From Methylococcaceae bacterium (GTDB taxonomy: Bacteria > Pseudomonadota > Gammaproteobacteria > Methylococcales > Methylomonadaceae), in the NCBI GenBank assembly GCA_947484105.1, contig CANKON010000118.1, forward strand, positions 1 through 5,300: a DNA stretch of 5,300 nucleotides, written 5' to 3'. The notes under the pieces are model-generated. The model saw only the letters and a program-made list of their open reading frames with translations, searched no databases and was not told where the DNA came from. This document shows, in pieces, positions 1-5,300 of this stretch. Position 1 is the first letter of the stretch; the number at the start of each line of letters is the position of its first letter. Both the position numbers and the translations under genes were made by a program.

Positions 1-2105
1 CCTGCTTGATTAAACGCTTCTTCATCGGCATACCAAATGCGGGTATTTTTGCCGATTAATTCGCCCGAGTCGTAGCCAAAATCTTGTTCTAATTTTCGAT
101 TACAGCGAACAATGACACGGTTTTTTGTCAGGACAATACCCGATGAGGCAGAATTGAAAATGGCTTGTTGTTCTTCGTTTGCAAGGCGCAACGTTTCCTG
201 AATATATTTTTGCATTTCAAGTTGCGCGGCAAGTTGTTTTTGACTTTCAATACGCTCCGTAATGTCGTAAAACCAGCCTAAAATGGCATCTTCCCCTTGA
301 TATTCGATTTTCATATACGAGGCAAGCACCCAGCATTCTTGGGTGTTGGGTATGTTTAACTGAATTTGACGATTTAAAACGTTTTCGCCATTTTCCAATT
401 CACGCCGAATTTGTGCATAGTCTTCAGGATTTTTGTAAAAACTCTCTGGATTTTCACCAATAGCGTCGAAATTTTTAATTAACTCCGCGTAACTGCGATT
501 GTAAAAAACGACCTCTTTTCCCTGTTTAATGGCAATTCGCACTGCAATTGGACTAACATTTAAAATATCAAATAAGCGAATTTCAGTTTTACGATGTTTT
601 GATTCAAAGTGCTTACGTTGCGTAACATCGCGTAGCGTGGCGGCAACTAAAACAGGATCTGTTTGAATAAAACCAATACTTAAATCTATAAAAATCTCAT
701 CGCCCGCTCGATTTAACGCAATAAGTTCAAGATTGACAGTCATATCGCGCTTCTGAAAGTTTCGTATAAATTGTTGACGCAACTCAATATGATTTTCCCG
801 AAATCGTGCGGGCATCAACATTTCAACGGGTTGATATAACAATTCGTCTTTTGAATAACCAAAAAAGGCTTCGGCTTGACGATTCACCATTTTGATTACC
901 CCTTGTTCACCGACAATCACCATTGGATCTGGCGTTGATTGTAAAAGCGATTGGAATTGTTGTTCACGCGCGAGTAATTCTTTTTCAATTTGGACACGTT
1001 CAGACATATCACTAAATAACGCAAATGAATAAAGCGGGTTTCCTTCGTTATCTTTGATTTCATTGCCATGCACAAGACAAGGCAGCGTAGAGCCATCGTT
1101 TTTTTGCAGTATGACTTGTTTTTGATAATCACCTTTCATTACATCGTAACTGCCTGTTGTAACTAAAGTGCAATACATCTGCCCAACTAACTTGCTTTGT
1201 GTGGTGCCAATTAAATCTGCCATTGCCTGATTGCATTCGATAATAATTCCATCGTTATCAATGACGATAAATCCCTGACTGGTTGTGCCTAAAATACCGT
1301 ATAAACGATTATTGACAACACTGATTTTCGCGCCTAAAAATGTCACCACTAAACTGCTCAATACCAGCATGGTTGTCACGCAAACAACGGTAATGGCGAG
1401 ATGCTCGGGATCCGTTGCGACAATGACCGTGTCATCACCGTTCGGATGCAAATGCAAAAAATACGCTGCATTCATCGCAACGTAGTGCATCATTGAAATG
1501 GCGATGCCTAATAGTGTGCCGCTGATAATTGATGTAACAAAAGGCATTCTGATATGGAAAAATTTTTCCAAAACCGATTTGCTGAATAACGCCAAAACAG
1601 TCATTCCCGTAGGCACAGCAACCGCAAGACTTAACATTTTAGGTTCGTAGCGCAAAATACCATCTAGCTCAATGGCATCCATCCCTAAAAAGTGCATGGT
1701 GCCAACGCCTAATCCCAATATCAAACCAGCAAATACCAATTTTGTGGCTTTAACTTGCTTGTCGGCGATGATGTTAAGTGCAATCGCAGCTGAAATAATA
1801 CTCGGAAACACCGAAATCGCGGTCAACCAAGCGTTGTAGCTGATGGAACAATCGATTTTTAATGCCAGCATTCCTAAAAAGTGCATTGCCCAAACGCCTA
1901 CGCCCAAAACGATAGAGCCTGTTGGAAGCCAAATACTGCGCGACATGGTGCGCCCTAATCGCTCAATGATTTCAAAAGCGCAAAATGCCGAAAATATCGC
2001 AATAAAAACGGATATGAAAACCAGCAGGACGTTGTAATTGGTGCTGTAAGCAAATTGCAAATCGTTTGTGGAGGTGATAAAGAAATTGTCTAACATAGCA
2101 TTCAT
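1..2105 (-). CDS. MHYT-domain membrane sensor with four or more PAS domains (C-terminus beyond window)
   Basis: An open frame of 701 codons runs from the ATG at 2105 off the left edge with no stop. Residues about 20-255 form a seven-helix membrane region with three Met-His motifs spaced as in the MHYT family: WAMHFLGM (M74, H75), TMHFLGMDA (M137, H138) and MMHYVAM (M206, H207). The MHYT domain is a proposed integral-membrane sensor of O2, CO or NO, thought to use copper bound by these Met/His residues. Four PAS domains follow, at about 264-370, 382-497, 505-620 and 643 to the edge; the second has the typical MPARFRENH segment and the ends LRDVTQRK and YDITERIE are PAC-like. Helical linkers join them. 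The output domain (GGDEF/EAL, or histidine kinase) is not visible. The start is uncertain: M4 (ATG at 2096) or a GTG at 2144 are in frame, an in-frame stop lies at 2148-2150, and none has a clear Shine-Dalgarno. It lies 93 bases after copD and could be cotranscribed. Confidence 0.9.
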   Translation of the reverse strand, partial: MNAMLDNFFITSTNDLQFAYSTNYNVLLVFISVFIAIFSAFCAFEIIERLGRTMSRSIWLPTGSIVLGVGVWAMHFLGMLALKIDCSISYNAWLTAISVFPSIISAAIALNIIADKQVKATKLVFAGLILGLGVGTMHFLGMDAIELDGILRYEPKMLSLAVAVPTGMTVLALFSKSVLEKFFHIRMPFVTSIISGTLLGIAISMMHYVAMNAAYFLHLHPNGDDTVIVATDPEHLAITVVCVTTMLVLSSLVVTFLGAKISVVNNRLYGILGTTSQGFIVIDNDGIIIECNQAMADLIGTTQSKLVGQMYCTLVTTGSYDVMKGDYQKQVILQKNDGSTLPCLVHGNEIKDNEGNPLYSFALFSDMSERVQIEKELLAREQQFQSLLQSTPDPMVIVGEQGVIKMVNRQAEAFFGYSKDELLYQPVEMLMPARFRENHIELRQQFIRNFQKRDMTVNLELIALNRAGDEIFIDLSIGFIQTDPVLVAATLRDVTQRKHFESKHRKTEIRLFDILNVSPIAVRIAIKQGKEVVFYNRSYAELIKNFDAIGENPESFYKNPEDYAQIRRELENGENVLNRQIQLNIPNTQECWVLASYMKIEYQGEDAILGWFYDITERIESQKQLAAQLEMQKYIQETLRLANEEQQAIFNSASSGIVLTKNRVIVRCNRKLEQDFGYDSGELIGKNTRIWYADEEAFNQA

Positions 2106-2167
2106 TTGAAAAATGGGCGGGTGGGTTTTGTGATTGATATTCACCGCTCAGGACACATTTTTCAAAT
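2104..2167 (-). promoter_or_regulatory. Perfect 12-bp inverted repeat spanning the leader and start codon of the MHYT sensor gene
   Basis: The plus-strand arms are ATTTGAAAAATG (2104-2115) and CATTTTTCAAAT (2156-2167), a perfect 12-bp match with a 40-base spacer. In the minus-strand mRNA the second arm ends on the first two bases of the ATG at 2105. Inside the spacer a GC-rich stem can also form: GCGGTG (2147-2142) with CACCCGC (2123-2117), leaving one bulged C. Together they would make a long two-part hairpin covering the place where the ribosome should bind. It may be a translational control element or a protein-binding palindrome. It is unlikely to be a simple terminator, because no T-run follows the outer stem. 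The repeat is directly visible; its function is inferred. Confidence 0.5.
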
Positions 2168-2198
2168 TAGCCTAAATGACAAACAAAATCAGGGAAAG
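2106..2198 (-). other. Intergenic gap between copD and the MHYT sensor gene
   Basis: This 93-base stretch has no gene. Apart from the inverted repeat at 2104-2167 it contains only weak promoter-like hexamers for the minus strand, for example TTGAAA at 2165-2160 followed 17 bases later by GAATAT, which matches the -10 consensus at only three positions. I would not call a promoter from this. No rho-independent terminator is seen after copD, so read-through from copCD into the sensor gene is possible. Confidence 0.5.
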
Positions 2199-3827
2199 TT
2201 AATACAAGGGTTCTCGGTAAAACATCAAAATAAGCCCGATTTGAAACAACGCAGCAACAGAAACAAACCCCGAAAATGCACGTTTTTTTCCCTCAAGGTT
2301 CAATTCTAACCACCGACCACACGCTAAAATCAATGAAAATACGCCCATTGTGGTGTGTCCGACTTGGATTAAAAAAGCACTTTTGGGTTGAAAACCAACG
2401 TGTGAATGGGTGAGTAACATCAGCCCGCCCAACGCTGCCAGAATTGGAAAAATAAACGGTAATTTTTGTGAATAATTCGGTTTAACACGCGAGCTTAATT
2501 CGATAACGCCCAACGTAAAAACCAACAAGGTTGCAATGCGATGTTGCAACACCTCGCCATTGTTAAAGGTGCTATCCCAAAAGCCAATAGAACCTAGCGG
2601 CCATGTTTCGGCATCACTGCGAAAGAATAGAAAAATCCCTAATGCGATAAATCCGACTGACCAGAATTTACAAAATTGCAATACGCGATAACGTAAGTAC
2701 GACAACATAGCGAAAAAGCTCATCGTTGTCAGAAAAATACCTGCGACGTTGTGGTTGTAATTCGACCATTCTGTTGCCGCAATGGATGGAATCTGACCAA
2801 TAATGGCGGTTCGACCTGCTTCGCCTGAAATTAAATCCGTGTGCGTAGGAGAGCTAAGACTTGGTATTTGTGGCGCAAAGGTATTTAACACGTCTTGCCA
2901 TGAAGCGGTCAAACTCGGAATATCAATCGCAGGCGGTTGTGACGCTAAACTTGCAGCCGTAAATAACAACGTAATTAAAACAAACGTTTCGGCTTCAATG
3001 TAATGAGGCACATAAAAGGTTAACGAATAATTATCATTATTTTGAGCCGCATACCGATTCAAATTAGCAAAATACAGTGCAATGCCTAATAACGTAATTT
3101 TAACCAGCAATAAATTTCCATAGCCCGACCCCATTAAGCCATTCCAACTATCGATATATTGCAATGCCAGTGGGATGCCAGACATTAAAATTACCGCGAC
3201 AGAGGCAGCACCCAAAATGGTAAATTTCTTTAACAATTGTCGCCAGTAATTGGTGGATAATTTGTTCAATTTGACGAATTGCCAAACATTTAATAACTGA
3301 AATACGCCGCCAATCCAGGCTGCCGCGGCTACTTGATGAATAAGAGTCAGTGTCATCAACAGGGTTTGATTTTCAAATCGCCCCGCCCCGTGAACAAGCC
3401 ATGCGCCTGAAATAATCATCGGAACAGCGAGCAAACTGGCAATCAGCCAACGTGATTTTGAAAATGGGTTTAATTTTAAAAAATGATAAACATAACTTGC
3501 GAAAATAAATGCAAGGGTGGCGCGTGTTAGACCGCCTATAAATTGCGTGGTTTCTGCAAATTCGGGAAATGGCGATTTTTCAAGTATTGCCGTCATTAAC
3601 CAAATTTTTAATACAATTTTGAACAGTTGTGCGCCTGTTAACCAAAAACCACCTTTGTAAATTAGCGTAATGGTTCTTTCAAGTAATAGTGTATTAGAAC
3701 TATCAATACGTTCTTTCCACGGTTGAAATAAAAAAAGTGTCCAAAATAAACAGCCTATTGTGAGTGCGTAACAAATTAAGTCAAAACCCCCAATCAATGA
3801 ATCTAAAAAGTCTGCAATGCCCGCCAT
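2199..3827 (-). CDS. copD: CopD-family copper resistance/transport membrane protein, 542 aa
   Basis: CopD is an inner-membrane protein that works with periplasmic CopC in copper handling, generally viewed as import into the membrane or cytoplasm. The protein is very hydrophobic, with about 14 likely membrane helices, roughly at 12-34, 55-80, 95-117, 126-146, 155-178, 203-222, 236-256, 278-296, 358-378, 386-402, 427-445, 455-473, 485-504 and 519-537. The CopD core is recognisable from LIHQVAAAAWIGGVF (H164) and from the segment at 216-258, which contains a conserved SG, W228, YG and the ending LVKITL...NR. A loop at about 297-355 leads to a second membrane domain with histidines H359, H429, H474, H476 and H491. 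At 542 residues it is the long form of the family; the shortest CopD proteins have only the first half. The start at 3827 is supported by AGGA seven bases upstream. It follows copC by 9 bases. The family call is firm; the direction of copper movement is not shown by the sequence. Confidence 0.9.
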   Translation of the reverse strand: MAGIADFLDSLIGGFDLICYALTIGCLFWTLFLFQPWKERIDSSNTLLLERTITLIYKGGFWLTGAQLFKIVLKIWLMTAILEKSPFPEFAETTQFIGGLTRATLAFIFASYVYHFLKLNPFSKSRWLIASLLAVPMIISGAWLVHGAGRFENQTLLMTLTLIHQVAAAAWIGGVFQLLNVWQFVKLNKLSTNYWRQLLKKFTILGAASVAVILMSGIPLALQYIDSWNGLMGSGYGNLLLVKITLLGIALYFANLNRYAAQNNDNYSLTFYVPHYIEAETFVLITLLFTAASLASQPPAIDIPSLTASWQDVLNTFAPQIPSLSSPTHTDLISGEAGRTAIIGQIPSIAATEWSNYNHNVAGIFLTTMSFFAMLSYLRYRVLQFCKFWSVGFIALGIFLFFRSDAETWPLGSIGFWDSTFNNGEVLQHRIATLLVFTLGVIELSSRVKPNYSQKLPFIFPILAALGGLMLLTHSHVGFQPKSAFLIQVGHTTMGVFSLILACGRWLELNLEGKKRAFSGFVSVAALFQIGLILMFYREPLY

Positions 3828-3834
3828 TTATCAA

Positions 3835-3838
3835 TCCT
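3835..3838 (-). promoter_or_regulatory. Ribosome binding site of copD, overlapping the copC stop codon
   Basis: In the minus-strand mRNA the order is TAGGATTGATAA then ATG. AGGA uses the AG of the copC stop codon TAG and lies seven bases before the copD ATG at 3827. This fixes the copD start and implies that translation of copD is coupled to that of copC. Confidence 0.75.
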
Positions 3839-4184
3839 ATTCCATGACAGAAAAATGAATGACATCTTCTGTTAAATGTCCATCCGCTGCAAAAACTTTA
3901 AACCGTAGCGCGTATTCACCGACATCAATAGGCGGAATTTCAACAACAATTTGCCCCTGTTTTTTTCCAATATGTGCTTTTAAAAGTTCGTGTTTATCCC
4001 CTTTGCTAACCAAAAAAACCTGTGAAAGACCGAGTTCAATTTTGGAGTTAAATTCTAATTCAACTTCATCTGCATGATTTGAATGAATCGGAGCGATTTT
4101 TAGCGAATAATCTGTAATAACCGCATGAGAAAAAGGTGTCTGTATGTAAAAAATACAGAGGAGTAACAGAATAATTTTTTTCAT
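3837..4184 (-). CDS. copC: CopC-like periplasmic copper-binding protein, 115 aa
   Basis: The N-terminus is a clear Sec signal peptide: MKK, a hydrophobic stretch at 4-14, and a likely cleavage after S-H-A (residue 21). The remaining ~95 residues fit the CopC beta-barrel in size. The best family mark is the C-terminal FKVFAADGHLTEDVIHFSV (95-113), matching the CopC pattern Y-x-V-x-W-x-V-x-S-x-D-G-H; D101 and H103 correspond to the Asp and His of the Cu(II) site. The third ligand in CopC is the first residue of the mature protein, a histidine; here H20 lies just before the predicted cleavage point, so the site depends on where the signal is cut. No Met-rich Cu(I) loop is present. CopC is thought to bind copper in the periplasm and pass it to CopD, encoded 9 bases downstream. 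No good Shine-Dalgarno is visible before the ATG, but the start is supported by the signal peptide. Confidence 0.85.
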   Translation of the reverse strand: MKKIILLLLCIFYIQTPFSHAVITDYSLKIAPIHSNHADEVELEFNSKIELGLSQVFLVSKGDKHELLKAHIGKKQGQIVVEIPPIDVGEYALRFKVFAADGHLTEDVIHFSVME

Positions 4185-4248
4185 AAAAAAGAAATTAAGG
4201 ATGGGAATATTTTTTATTGCATAGAAAATCGGCGCATCATGCCTTCGT

Positions 4249-4278
4249 TTTCTAAATTTTTGAAATGCTCAAAATCAA
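4249..4278 (-). promoter_or_regulatory. Possible weak sigma70-type promoter for copCD
   Basis: On the minus strand, TTGATT (4278-4273) is followed after 18 bases by TAGAAA (4254-4249); each matches the consensus at four of six positions. It would start transcription about 55-60 bases before copC. The -35 box lies in the downstream arm of the hairpin after the carbonic anhydrase gene. In AT-rich DNA such matches arise easily, so this is only a candidate. Confidence 0.2.
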
Positions 4279-4303
4279 CCGAATGAGTCAATTGATTTTG
4301 AGC
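4267..4303 (-). terminator. Hairpin after the carbonic anhydrase gene, possible terminator
   Basis: GCTCAAAATCAA (4267-4278) and TTGATTTTGAGC (4292-4303) form a perfect 12-bp stem with a 13-base loop, 10 bases after the carbonic anhydrase stop codon. On the minus strand the stem is followed by ATTTCAAAAATTT, not by a continuous T-run, and the stem is AT-rich. It may be a weak or bidirectional terminator, or a 3'-end stabilising structure that separates this transcript from copCD. The stem is certain; termination is inferred. Confidence 0.5.
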
Positions 4304-4313
4304 TGAAGAATAA

Positions 4314-4892
4314 TTAACGTACTGCGCCTATTTTCGTCGCTTCAGGCACTTCAATTAAACCGCCCGTTGTCACGTCATAAATATAGCCATAAACAGGAAT
4401 ATCAGACGGAACAAGCGGGTGATTTTTAATACGAATCACGTCTTCAACAACGCTTTGTGCCAAATCGCTAATGGTGAGCCATGAAATGTGTTTTGCTTCA
4501 TGTGAACCGCCGCCTTCACAGCAATCGTGCCAACCATTTTCATCAACCGTTGCCGTTTTCAAACTGCTTGCAAGCAAATCACGCATGATTTCATTCGTAA
4601 ATGTTTCCATACCGCAATTTGTATGATGAATCACAAACCATTCTTTTGTACCCAGTAATTTATATGAAATCACGAGTGAACGAATCGCATCATCACTGGC
4701 TCGACCGCCTGCATTACGGATGACGTGCGCGTCACCTTCACTCAAACCTGCGTATTTTGCTGGGTCTAATCGTGCATCCATACAGGTTAAAATCGCAAAC
4801 TGACGAGCAGGCGGCATCACTAAGTCGCCTTTATCAAAGCCAGCAACATAACCACGATTTGCTAATAAAACTTCATTTAAAACTTTTGACAT
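4314..4892 (-). CDS. Beta-class carbonic anhydrase, 192 aa
   Basis: Catalyses reversible hydration of CO2 to bicarbonate with a zinc centre, presumably in the cytoplasm as no signal peptide is present. The beta-class motifs are intact: C37-x-D39-x-R41 in [10 protein letters not shown] and H90-x-x-C93 in HHTNCGM, giving the Cys-His-Cys zinc ligands and the Asp-Arg pair. [16 protein letters not shown] (58-73) is the usual conserved segment between them. The C-terminal part, with D173 in [15 protein letters not shown], is typical of the short subfamily that includes mycobacterial Rv1284; 192 residues is a normal full length once a linker at about 112-137 is counted. That linker is rich in possible ligands (H122, C124, C125, H131, H135). 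The start has a strong GAGGTG five bases upstream. A TTTAAT at 4919-4914 could be a -10 box, but no good -35 is seen. It lies 42 bases after the propeller gene. Related enzymes hydrolyse COS or CS2, so substrate is not fully settled. Confidence 0.93.
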   Translation of the reverse strand: MSKVLNEVLLANRGYVAGFDKGDLVMPPARQFAILTCMDARLDPAKYAGLSEGDAHVIRNAGGRASDDAIRSLVISYKLLGTKEWFVIHHTNCGMETFTNEIMRDLLASSLKTATVDENGWHDCCEGGGSHEAKHISWLTISDLAQSVVEDVIRIKNHPLVPSDIPVYGYIYDVTTGGLIEVPEATKIGAVR

Positions 4893-4897
4893 AAAAA

Positions 4898-4903
4898 CAC
4901 CTC
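4898..4903 (-). promoter_or_regulatory. Strong ribosome binding site of the carbonic anhydrase gene
   Basis: GAGGTG on the minus strand lies five bases before the ATG at 4892 and is the best Shine-Dalgarno in the window. It supports this start and suggests higher translation than for copC or the sensor, which have no clear site. Confidence 0.8.
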
Positions 4904-4934
4904 ATTAGTTGAAATTAAAATGGTGGAGCGGTTT

Positions 4935-5300
4935 TTAGTGAACATCATCGGTATGCCATTTGGGCATCATGACGATACAATTTGGCTTAAAACCAAGATT
5001 TTTCAGCGTGTCAATACTACGAATTTTTTCCATTTTCTCCAAGTTAATCACGCTAATCGAACCATCATCCATTTCAGGTAAATTCAAAAAGCTATTTTGG
5101 ACAATCGCGTATTTTTCATCTGGCGAAAAAACAACGTGATGTGCGCCGCCAGCGGTTGGAATGGATTTAATCAATTTGGGTTCAGTTTTAGATTGACTGA
5201 TGTCGAAAATATTTAACGCGCCAGGTTTGGCAGTGGTGATAAAGAGTTTGTCGTGTTGTTGATTGAAATAAATTTCAAGCGGAACACCTTGTTTAATATC
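4935..5300 (-). CDS. YVTN/YncE-like beta-propeller protein, C-terminal part (start beyond window)
   Basis: The frame is open from the right edge to the TAA at 4935, giving the last 121 residues; no start lies in the window. Two blade-like units are visible. The first has LEIYFNQQHDKLFITTAKPG followed by LNIFDIS. The second has GGAHHVVFSPDEKYAIVQNS followed by GSISVINLEKME. F-S-P-D-x-x-Y and V-I-N-L are the marks of YVTN-type propeller repeats, as in YncE-like proteins, which are usually exported. The tail, LGFKPNCIVMMPKWHTDDVH, ends in several possible metal ligands. Function is not known from the sequence; such propellers serve as binding scaffolds, some with metal or redox partners. The 42-base spacing to the carbonic anhydrase gene allows a shared transcript. 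The TTG at 5174 is simply an internal Leu codon, since the frame continues upstream with sensible propeller sequence. Confidence 0.75.
   Translation of the reverse strand, partial: DIKQGVPLEIYFNQQHDKLFITTAKPGALNIFDISQSKTEPKLIKSIPTAGGAHHVVFSPDEKYAIVQNSFLNLPEMDDGSISVINLEKMEKIRSIDTLKNLGFKPNCIVMMPKWHTDDVH

Larger units (their letters stand above)
4185..4313 (-). other. Intergenic gap between the carbonic anhydrase gene and copC
   Basis: This 129-base AT-rich gap holds a perfect hairpin (4267-4303), a possible weak promoter (4249-4278) and a second, imperfect fold at about 4224-4252 (GAAAA arms with CG and GGC/GCC pairs inside). It also contains the end of a 38-codon open frame running from 4327 to a TAA at 4214. 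No metal-regulator operator with a convincing dyad (CueR-, CsoR- or CopR-like) is recognisable before copC. Confidence 0.5.

Noticed and set aside
1..790. Histidine kinase or GGDEF/EAL output domain in the sensor
   Set aside because: The visible C-terminal part is still PAS sequence (IGKNTRIWYADEEAF); no H-box, GGDEF or EAL motif lies in the window.
917..1485. Short open frames at 917-1132 (minus) and 1285-1485 (plus)
   Set aside because: Both lie inside the MHYT-PAS gene in other frames, while the long frame gives continuous PAS-like protein; no family is recognisable in the short ones.
2104..2167. Rho-independent terminator for copD
   Set aside because: The outer stem is AT-rich and not followed by T residues. 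The inner GC stem has a CATTTTT after it, but the loop is long and the T-run short, so I call it a leader structure instead.
1843..2309. Plus-strand open frames at 1843-2037 and 2106-2309
   Set aside because: They are antisense to the sensor and to the copD end; composition is not protein-like and neither has a ribosome site.
2803..4077. Plus-strand open frames at 2803-3003 and 3859-4077
   Set aside because: Antisense shadows of copD and copC, which have clear family motifs on the minus strand.
5172..5174. TTG at 5174 as the start of a 79-residue protein
   Set aside because: The same frame continues upstream to the window edge with matching propeller sequence, so the gene is longer and its start is outside.
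4935..5300. Cytochrome cd1-type heme d1 propeller
   Set aside because: Only two generic blades are seen, with no cytochrome c CxxCH and no recognisable heme d1 ligand pattern.

Overview
This AT-rich bacterial window is coded entirely on the minus strand. In transcription order it carries: the C-terminal part of a YVTN/YncE-like beta-propeller protein (cut by the right edge), a complete beta-class carbonic anhydrase, a CopC-like periplasmic copper-binding protein, a CopD-like multi-pass membrane protein, and a large membrane sensor with an N-terminal MHYT domain followed by at least four PAS domains (cut by the left edge). No RNA genes, mobile elements, CRISPR arrays or plus-strand genes can be supported. 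The low G+C, the short Shine-Dalgarno sites and the mix of a copCD pair with an MHYT-multi-PAS receptor suggest a Gram-negative proteobacterium, perhaps a low-GC gammaproteobacterium of the sulfur-oxidiser or methylotroph type. That placement is inference from style, not from a marker gene.

Right end (4893-5300): two blades of a beta-propeller protein end 42 bases before the carbonic anhydrase start. Carbonic anhydrase (4314-4892): all zinc-site motifs are present and there is a strong GAGGTG ribosome site. The 129-base gap after it holds a perfect 12-bp hairpin, a possible weak promoter and a short open frame of doubtful meaning.

Copper module (2199-4184): copC and copD are separated by 9 bases, and the copD ribosome site overlaps the copC stop codon, so the two are almost certainly one transcription unit. 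CopC would bind copper in the periplasm and CopD would move it across or into the inner membrane.

Sensor (1-2105): it begins 93 bases after copD. That gap contains a perfect 12-bp inverted repeat whose downstream arm reaches into the start codon, so the leader could hide the start in the mRNA. The output domain lies beyond the window, so it cannot be said whether the protein is a histidine kinase or a cyclic-di-GMP enzyme. MHYT domains have been proposed to sense O2, CO or NO through bound copper, so a copper uptake pair directly upstream of an MHYT sensor is the most suggestive arrangement here.
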